Assembly: GCA_001414345.1 (NCBI GenBank)
Contig: LLCB01000002.1
Span: 1-64,000 of the forward strand
Direction of reading: 5' to 3'
Length of the DNA stretch: 64,000 bases
DNA from: Hymenoscyphus infarciens
Lineage: Eukaryota > Ascomycota > Leotiomycetes > Helotiales > Helotiaceae
In this document: piece after piece, positions 55,447 to 64,000 of the stretch
Position numbering within the stretch: the stretch's first letter is position 1
How the letters are laid out: each line of letters begins with the position of its first letter
Notes under the pieces: generated by a model
The model's database searches: none
What the model saw: the letters and a program-made list of their open reading frames with translations, nothing else
What the model was told of the DNA's origin: nothing
Position numbers and translations under genes: made by a program

Positions 55447-57283
55447 ATTAAAAGATAAATATAAATATATAAGTTATAAGTATAAGAATAAAAGAGAAAG
55501 TTATAAAGTTTTCTTTCTTTAAGTTTATCTACTTTTCTATTTATAAGTTTAATAATATACTAACTTATAAAGTCTCTTTTTTACTAATTTTACTAAAATA
55601 TAATCTATATAAATAATTACTTTATAGTATTAATATCTCTCTTTTCTAACTAGAATACTCGTATTTTTAAGAGATATTATTTAAGAGATAGAATAGTTAC
55701 TTTTTAATAAATTTAGAGAATATTCTAGGTATTTATAGTTATTTAGAGAATAAAAGTATTAATTACTATTATTTAATAAGTTTTTTAAGCTTAGTATTAG
55801 TATAATAGATATTTATTATCTCTTTAGTTATTCTTACACTCTACGTGACTTAGTAGAACGCGGTTCTAATCTTATATTTCTAGCTCTAACGCGACTAAAT
55901 ATTTAAATCATTATCTTATTCTTTAAACTCTACTAAAGCATATAACGATACAGAAATTCAATAATGATTTACCTATATTCTTATGTTTAAAAAGCTCTAC
56001 TAAAAAAAATGATTATTTCAGCGTAAGTTAGCCTATAATATAAGCCTACCTACTCCTACTACTCCTACTACTTCTACTACTTCCACCGCTACTTTTATAC
56101 TCTTTTATTACTTCTTTTTAATCAATATACCTCCTCTCGTAAGACTAATACTACTCCTACTAAAAGAGCCTTAAAAGCTACTAAAAAAGTCCTTAAAAAG
56201 AAGGCCTCTTAAGTACGCTCCGTAGACGTGTTTCTTAAGATAGAAGTTATTAAGAGAGCAGGAGAGATTAAAGAAAGAGGTAGAAAGAGGCGCACCTCTA
56301 CTATATATAGAGTAAGTGTAAATAGCTTTAATTTAGATTTTAATATCTTAGCACTCCTAAACTAGCTTAGCAGCATCGTAGTTCGAAGCTACCTAGATTT
56401 TAGTCTAAAACTACTCTAAATAAGAGTAGTTTTAAACCGGACTACTAAACGCGTCTATACGTAGAGTATAAGAATAACTAAAGAGATACTTCTATTACTA
56501 AACTAATCTTTCTATACTTAATTAAGACTTATAAGAAGAAGAAGAATAATACTCTCTTATAATTCTAGTAGTTATAAAAGAAAGTAGTTACTATAATCTC
56601 TAGTATATAATAAAGAGATCTTATAAATAATAGTATTCTAGTATATTCTTATTTTCTTAAGTTCTATTCTTTATATAATAAGATAATATATTAGTTTTAA
56701 TACTTTCTTTATTATATTATAATAAGAAGTATAATTAGTAAAAGTAAGATTATTTATACTAATTAGATACTAAAGTAAATAAAACTACTTATAAGCTTTT
56801 TATCTATTATAAATTACTATAACTATTACTACTACTCTTAGAAATTAATAAGATATCTAAAATAAGATTCTAGTATATTATAGACGATTATTAAAATCAA
56901 CTAATTTTATAATTTATTAATATTTATAATCGATAAAAAAAAGAAGTAGATATTATAGATTAGTTTTATAAAAACTATAAAATTAGTAAATTTAGTACTT
57001 AATATAGTTTCTTTTAAAAAAAAAATTTAACTTATTTATATTATTATAATAAACTCTTTTTTACTTTAGTTTTAAAATAAAAGTAAGTATATCTAATTAG
57101 ATAAAAGATATATATTAATATTTAATAGACACTATTTAATAATTCTTATATAAAACCTTCTAAATATTATTTATATATTATTCTCTATTTAACGATTCTT
57201 AGTCTATATATAAAGATATTTTTCTTAATAAAGAAGATAATATTCTTAAAACTTTAAAGTAATATTTTATTTATTTTTATACT
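55447..57283. other. RIP-degraded DNA with a MITE-end fragment
   Basis: About 55610-55790 matches one inverted-repeat arm of the nested MITE (35876-36495): CTCTCTTTTCTAACTAGAATACT and TTAAGAGATAGAATAGTTAC. About 56000-56500 is protein-like on the plus strand but full of stops. Nothing is functional. Confidence 0.5.
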
Positions 57284-57286
57284 TAA

Positions 57287-60200
57287 GAGCTTATTTAGCT
57301 CGTATAAATTATTTAAACATATATATAGATATTTAACGAGATATTCTAAATAGTAACTTTATATAAGTTAGTATATATTATTACTTATTTCTTAATATTT
57401 TAAGTAATCGTTTAGCTTATAATATATATATTAGTATATATATTTCAATATACTAACCTAGTACTATAAAGCTAGTAAGTGAGAAGATATATATATAAAC
57501 TTTTAAAAATTTATATCTCTAGAGATTTAAATCTTTTTTTTATAGTATATATTTTATTAATATATATACTAAGTTATACGAGGTTAAACGAGAGATTTAA
57601 ATTATTTTTAAATCTATATACTAAATACTTTTCTTAATATTATTTTTTATAATTAATAGTCTTTTTATTCGCTCTAGTAGATATATAGACGTACTTATTT
57701 ATAGAGTTTTATCTAAAAGTAGCTTATATACTCTTTAGAGTATCTATTACTAAGTCTACTATAGATATAACTACGTATCTAGCTTTTTATCCTAGTAATA
57801 GCTTAGTATCTTCTTCTATTCTCTCTATTTTAATTCGATTTTAATATTATTATTATTATTCTTACGCTACGTAGGCCGTAGACTAAGCTCTAAGAGTAAG
57901 TAGTACATCTTCTATTCTAGTTTATATAGCCTTTTAGCTTATTCTTCTTTACCTCTTAAGCTTCTTTATAAGTATAATTCTCCTTTTCTTTAGTTCTTAC
58001 TACTATCTATTTAGAGCTTATCTCTCTAACTTAGTAATATAGTAGAAAGGTGTAGTAGGTTAGTATATTTAACCTACTAAGGTATATATTAGTAGTATAA
58101 GAGGTATATTTACCTCTAGAATTATTAGAGCCGAGGTCTTACCTTCTAGTATATCTTAGCTTTCTCCTTCTATTCCTCCTTTTCTTTTACCTCTTCCTCA
58201 CTCTTCTCTCTCTTCTTAAGTAATTCTAGTACTAGCCTATACTTCTAGAGTCTTCCTAGCTTAAGTAGCTAAGTAGTTACTCTTAATACTAGTTTCCTAT
58301 CTACTAGTATCTCTCTTAGCTCTTATAGATCTCTAATTCTCTTCTCTAAAGCTTTTATAAACATGTCTCTTTCTTATAGAATATCTTAGTAAAATAGGAC
58401 TAGGTGTCTTACTATCTCTCTACTACTTATATAAATATACTATAGTATAACCTAGTTTAGTACTCTTCTTATAAAGAGGAAGGCGTTTAGTCCTAGTACT
58501 TCTATTTATACTTAGATAAGTAGTAAGCTCTTTATCTTAGTAAGCCTTTTATAGACCTTTTATAGCTTTTACTTATCTAGGTCTACTTTATCTAATACTT
58601 CTATATATTATATTAGATTCCTCTCTTAAGTCCTTCTTCTTTAAGTCTCTAGACAGTTCTTCTATTCTATAAGTATAGCGTTATACTTAAATCTTACTTC
58701 TTCTACTCTCTACTCTTCTTCTTACTTCTATCTTACTATCTATAAGTATAATATTACCTTCTCTACCTTTATTAGTCTACCTCTTCTTTTCCTCTTTAGC
58801 TATATTACTATATATTTATAGATATTCTAGATTAGTTCCTCTAGCTTAGACCTTTAGAACTTTCTCTTAAAAGTAGCTACTTATAGGTTAAGGTATAAGT
58901 TAATTAGTATATAGTCTACTTTAACTTCTAGGCTCTAAACTAGAGTAGCTTTATATACTCTTATTACTACTTATAAGTATTCTAATTATTATATAGAGAA
59001 GCTCTTTACTACTCTCTTCGTATTCCCTCCTTTTAATATAGTATAATACTATACTAACGTTTTATATACTATTATACTCCTTATTACTACTATATATATC
59101 TACCTTACTTAGTAGTAGTCTACTCTCTACGTCTTTCTAGTAAGCCTTATAAGTATAAAGGTCTATATTATAAGCTTCTTCTAAACTCTTTCTTAGTATA
59201 CCTTCTAGTTTAGTTTCTTATTAAGCTCTACTTATAAGAACTTTATATACTTAACTAGTATAAGCTTTATCTCTTTAAACTAGACTATCTCTCTCTATAG
59301 TACTCTTATTCTTATAAAGTATATAAGCACTGTCTTTTCTAAGCTAAAAGCTATTCTTTACTTATTTACTTACTTATTATATACTCTCTAAGCTGTCTTA
59401 AGTATTCTATAGTTTACTATTATACTTTTTAATATTATAAGTAGATTTATATTATCTATAAAGCCTATTATAATAAGCTTATTAATTCTTACTAAGTTCT
59501 TATATAATATTAAGATAAAGAGGATAAATAGTATTAGTAATAGTACCGATTCTTATAAGACACCTTGTTTAAGGTCTCTTTCGTTTACTAATTATCTATT
59601 AAAGAATAGTATAGCTCTTTATCTAAAGAGGAAGCTTTCTATTTATATTACTATCTATTATAGAACCTCCTTTTCTCTTAATATATAAAGTAGCTATATA
59701 TAATCTACTTAGTTAAAGGCTTCTATTATATCTAGTTAAGCTAGAGACGTATAGCTCTTATTTTCCTATACTATATATATACTCTCTATTACTATTCTAA
59801 TTACTAGCTCTATATTTTAGTACTTTTAGTTATTTATCTATAACTCTAATAGTATTACTATTTCCTCTATAAGCTATATAAGCCTTTATACTATTACTTT
59901 TTTAAAGATCTTATCTATAGTTAAGAGTAGTATTATTAACTAGTAGACTTCTATCTTACTCTACTCCTTAGTTATTTTACCTAGTTTTCTTAGTACTACT
60001 ACCTTTATATAGTAGAAGTAGAATAAGAAGTACTATAAGTAGAAGCTTACTTCTACTATTATAGTAAGTACTTTATAAAGCGGTTTATTATAAGCTTTTA
60101 AAAAGCTGTTTACTAATATATTAAATCCTAGCGCTTTCTATAGTATATACTCTAGTAAGCGAGACTAAGAAGAGTACTTATAATAGATAATCTAAATACT

Positions 60201-63200
60201 TACTACTCTTTATAAGATATATATAAGAGATATAATAAGAATATAGACCTTATTCTTAAACTCGTTATACTATAGATACTAGAGAGAGATATACTCTATA
60301 ATAAAGCTATATAGAGAAGAGAGAGCTCTTATAACTCTATAATTAACCTTACCTTCTCTACTAGGAATATAGTAACCTAGTAAAGGTTCCTAGACCTACT
60401 AGGATTAGACTATATAACTTAACTCCTTATAATAAAAGTAGAAGAAGAGAGAAAGGTATTATAAGCGCTTAGATTTAGCTAGAGACTAATAAATAAGATC
60501 TTAGTTAAAGTAAAAGCCTCTTACTTAGAAACACTTATAATCTAAAATATATAAGAACTTAAGAGAGTAGTATAAAGACTTATAGAGGATTTTTAAAAGA
60601 TAGTAAAGGCTTTAATACTACTTTAAAAGCTAGATAGAGAGAGAGTATAGCCCTAGTAGAACATAGAGGTTAAAGAAGCGTTAAAGAAGGTAAAGAGATA
60701 TAAAAGGACTTAGAAGGAGTACTAAATAAGAAGCTTAAGATAGTAGCCTAAAAGACGCTCTTTAAGAACTCTAAATAATAAGTAGAAAGGTAAAGACGAA
60801 GAGTTAGAGAGAGATACTAGTAGAAGTAGTAAAGGATAAAAGGAAACTCTAGATACTTAAGAAGTAGATATACCTTAAAGGATATATAAGACTAGAAGTA
60901 CTAGTACTACTAATACTTATATTACTTAATAGAATAAAAGGTAAGACCTACTAAGAGAAGGCTTATATTCTTATAGAAAAGTTCTTTCTAGAGTTAATAG
61001 CTAACTACTTAAGCGTTTCTAATAAGGACTAGAATACTAAGAGCTTTTTAAGAAGGTACTTAGTAAGCTAACGTATAACTAAGAAGTATATTAAGATAGT
61101 TATAAGATTAATCTTTAATTAATATCTACTCTATCTATAAGTTATAGACTAAGTAAACTATCGTCTTATCTACTCTCTTCTCTATTATTACACTTACCTA
61201 GTTCTTACTTATAGTATACGTCTAGCTTACTTTTAGGTATCTTTTATATATAAAAAGCACTACTACCTCGTCTAACTAGATTATATTATATCTTAAGCTT
61301 AAGAAGTAGTTAAGAGAGTCTCTCGCGCTATTCTACGCTAGTTCTTAGATTACTAATATATTATATTCCTTTTTATAATTTAGAGCTATGTTAAAAGCTT
61401 CTAGTATCTTTCTTATATTCTAGTATAGTACTATTATACTTATAGTAGTTTTATAGATAGAGTTTAGGTTACTTCTATTTCTTCTCTAGTTAAATCTCTT
61501 ATTATACTAAAAGAGCTTCTTAGCCTCTCTAAGAACTAGGTTAGGTTACTACTATTTATAAATCCTACTTTATTTATATCTATTAGCTTTCTTAGTATAG
61601 ATCTCTATCTCTACCTCTTTCTTAAGCTTTATAAGCTCTTTTTCTAGCTAAAGGTAAATAGGTAAGATATCTCTACCTTACTCTCTTTTAAGAGTCTTTA
61701 TAGGTTTATAAATATAGTTATCTTATTAAGATATCGTTCTCTTACCTACCTATAGTATTACTTCTCTATATAATACTCTTTTATAAATACTAGGTATCTT
61801 TCTTTATAATTCCTATACTTTACTAGGTATTCTTTTAGGTTCTTCTTACTAAGATACTCTTTCTTACTCTCTTTATACCTCTTATATATATACTAGGCGT
61901 ACCTCTTATCTTATTTATAAAAACGTACTATATACCTCTACTTTTAATACTTATAGTACCTCTATACTACTATCTCTAAAGTGTATCTTTTATATAAGAA
62001 GTATTATATCTCTTATAATATCCTTTTTATATATAGCCTTCTTACTTCCTCTATTATTACTATTTTAAAGATATAGTTCCTTTAAGTTAGTCTCTTTTAT
62101 CTTTAATACTCTCTATATCTATTTCCTTATTATATAATCTTTAGTATTCTTATACTAAAGGCTTAAGAGATACTCTATAGTATACTCTCTTTTCTATTCT
62201 TAAGTATATTTACTAAAGCTCTTTTTATAAGTACTATAAGTATTCTTACTACTACTATTATTCCTTATCTAAATACCTTCTTTACTTAGCTATTATCTTA
62301 TATATGTCTTACCTACTTCTCTTCTTTAAACCTTATAATAATATCCTTACTCTAGAGCTTTTAAGCTATTATTACTTCTACTCTATATCTGCTTATATTT
62401 ATAACTCTAATTACTTCTTTTAGTAATAGCTTATCCTTCTCTTTATCTATCTTTACTACTTAGATTATAATCTCTCTAATATATTTAGCTAGTACTATAT
62501 ATTCTCTTTATAATATAGTTACTACCTCTCTCTATAGTTCTCTAGTTCTAGCTCTCTCTACTTATATTAAGCTACGCTTCTTTATTCCTTCTATTCTCTT
62601 AACTATAATAGTAAGCTCCTCTTATAGGATTCTATATATAATTATATCGTCTCCTCTCTTCCTAGTTCTCTTATACTCGAATACTTTTCCTACTACTTTA
62701 ATAATTACTTTAATATCTCTCTTCTCTATTACTAAGTTAAGTATTATTTAGATTAGGCTCTTCTCTATTACGTCTATATAGTCTAAAACTCCTTTCTATC
62801 CCTTTATACTCTACTCTCCTTAGTTTATTATACTATCTTTATTAGTTACTAGTACTCTAGAGAGAGGAATAAGAGCTCTTTATAAGCCTCTCTTTTTTCT
62901 ACTACTACTACTACTATAATTATTTAGTATAATCGTAGAGTACTTTAGTCTCTTTCTAGACCGTCTAATAGTCGTCTAAACGTATTTTAAGGCTTTTAGA
63001 GTTACTTTGTTAATTCTAAAAAAGTTTTTTTATTATTCGATTTTAATATTTTAGTTATTTTTATAGATAACTAATTTTGTTTATTATAATAGCTTTTATA
63101 AGAGCTTAGTTAGCTCTCTTTTATATAGAACTAATAATAATCGTCTTCTAGTATACTATCTTATATATAAATATTCTCTAATATATCTCTAATCTAAGTC

Positions 63201-63917
63201 TTCTAATTCTATCTTCTATTTCTTCTACTTTATAGTTCTATACCTTCTAAGAGATATTTCTACTACTTTATCTAAGAGCTATTAAATATACTTTAAATAT
63301 CTACTTATAATAATTATAAATAGTAGAGATTATATTCTCTAGCTATAAAGGCCTCTCTACGTTTATACTCTTATTTATACTATCTAAGCCTCTTCTAATT
63401 ACTCTATTACTATTACTAGAGGTTCTTTACCTCTTCTAGTAATTCTCTTAACTTAAATATAGTATATATTAACTATATAGAATAACTACTATAAGTATTA
63501 CCTCTAATCTTAGGTTATTATATAGCTCTTACCTTCTTAGAGTTATATATAATTCTATAGTATATCTAGAGTAGAGGTTCTCTAGTATTAGTAAATAAGC
63601 TATATAGGTCTTTTTTACTAATATCTAGTATATTATTATATATAACGTAGCTTCTTTATTAAAGGTCGAGATAGGAAACTTAAATAGTTATAAAAGAGAT
63701 ATCGCTACGTCGCTTTTTAACTTAAACTTAGATTTATAGATAGTTCTAGAGAAGATATAACTACTAGAGGTTCGTAGAATATATCGCGTATAAGTGTTAA
63801 GTCTTTATAGCTCTATACTAAACACTAGTATATAGATAGAATTAGTATATATATATTTCTATTATCTTATAATTTTTAGTAGTATATATTCTAGATATAT
63901 ATAAGTTAAATAAGCTC
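57287..63917 (+). mobile_element. PIF/Harbinger-like MITE, copy C, split by a LINE
   Basis: The ends GAGCTTATTTAGCTCGTAT and the inverse of AAATAAGCTC are RIP-altered versions of copy A/B termini, flanked by TAA (57284-57286, 63918-63920). The 57287-57629 and 63814-63917 parts together match copy B without its nested MITE. Confidence 0.75.
57630..63813 (-). mobile_element. Non-LTR retrotransposon (LINE, Tad-like), 6.18 kb, RIP-degraded
   Basis: It is flanked by a 13-bp duplication TATACTAAA(T/C)ACT (57617-57629, 63814-63826) inside MITE copy C. On the minus strand at about 59,600-59,430, read through one stop, the RT core is ERDLKQGVL then SVLL (family VPQGSPLSP), FILFILILYKNLV and GFIDNINLL (family GFADDxNLL; catalytic DD is DN after RIP). 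The 3' end on the minus strand closes in TTAAGAAAA before the duplication. Length suits a two-ORF LINE. The segment at about 60,180-61,060 is purine-rich on the opposite strand and is not explained. Confidence 0.82.
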
Positions 63918-63920
63918 TAA

Positions 63921-64000
63921 TATATAACTTCTACTAAAAGTTTATACTAATAGTATAAAATATAAATAAAAAAAACTTTTAAGTAAGCTACTTTTAAAAG
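63921..64000. other. AT-rich DNA at window end
   Basis: Too short to classify; same composition as the preceding block. Confidence 0.5.

Noticed and set aside
57287..63917. A single 6.6-kb DNA transposon with PIF-like ends and its own coding region
   Set aside because: The interior encodes a LINE reverse transcriptase and is bounded by its own 13-bp duplication inside the MITE, so two nested elements explain it better.

Overview
The window reads as a filamentous ascomycete (Pezizomycotina; possibly Leotiomycetes, which is an inference from the gene families). Evidence: short spliceosomal introns (49-88 bp) with GTAAGT-like donors and CTAAC/CTGAC branch sites; HET-domain and DUF3716-type genes; and a sharply two-part base composition. 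The AT-rich blocks hold transposons full of C-to-T and G-to-A changes, with CAA/CAG/CGA codons turned into stops. That is the signature of repeat-induced point mutation (RIP).

Layout. 1-9.5 kb is an AT block with a complete but RIP-killed Ty3/Gypsy chromovirus (163-8004, minus). 9.5-23.4 kb is a decayed accessory island: a three-copy tandem small-gene family with one copy still open, a frameshifted pseudogene of the fungal family often labelled geranylgeranyl pyrophosphate synthetase, a small duplicated pair, and a HET pseudogene split by a 3.96-kb hAT transposon and by a 304-bp inverted-repeat element carrying CCCTAA repeats. 23.4-50.3 kb is the gene-rich block: a DUF3716-like protein, a neurochondrin-family protein divergent from a CLC chloride channel/antiporter, a small cysteine-containing secreted protein, a single-pass membrane glycoprotein, condensin subunit 2 divergent from a sodium/calcium exchanger-family protein, and a cytochrome b2-like FMN dehydrogenase. 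Between these genes sit a 437-bp inverted-repeat element, a 1,029-bp TRIM and nested MITEs. 51-64 kb is a second AT block: a HET fragment cut off at the AT boundary, a 3.83-kb non-autonomous LTR element whose 5' third escaped RIP, and a 6.18-kb LINE nested in a MITE.

How the parts relate. The intact genes are ordinary housekeeping or accessory functions with two divergent promoter pairs (27.1-27.3 kb and 44.5-44.9 kb) and do not form a biosynthetic cluster. The most interesting material is in the mobile DNA. Two LTR elements share a leader whose primer-binding site is complementary to their own predicted transcript start, with compensating base changes between them (Tf1-type self-priming). 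The TRIM instead has a primer-binding site matching the anticodon arm of initiator tRNA-Met and abutting the LTR (half-tRNA priming). The unusually long 1,293-bp intron of condensin subunit 2 carries three separate 32-38-nt tRNA 5' halves.

Splice models were built by eye from reading frame, splice-site and protein-family continuity, without transcript data.
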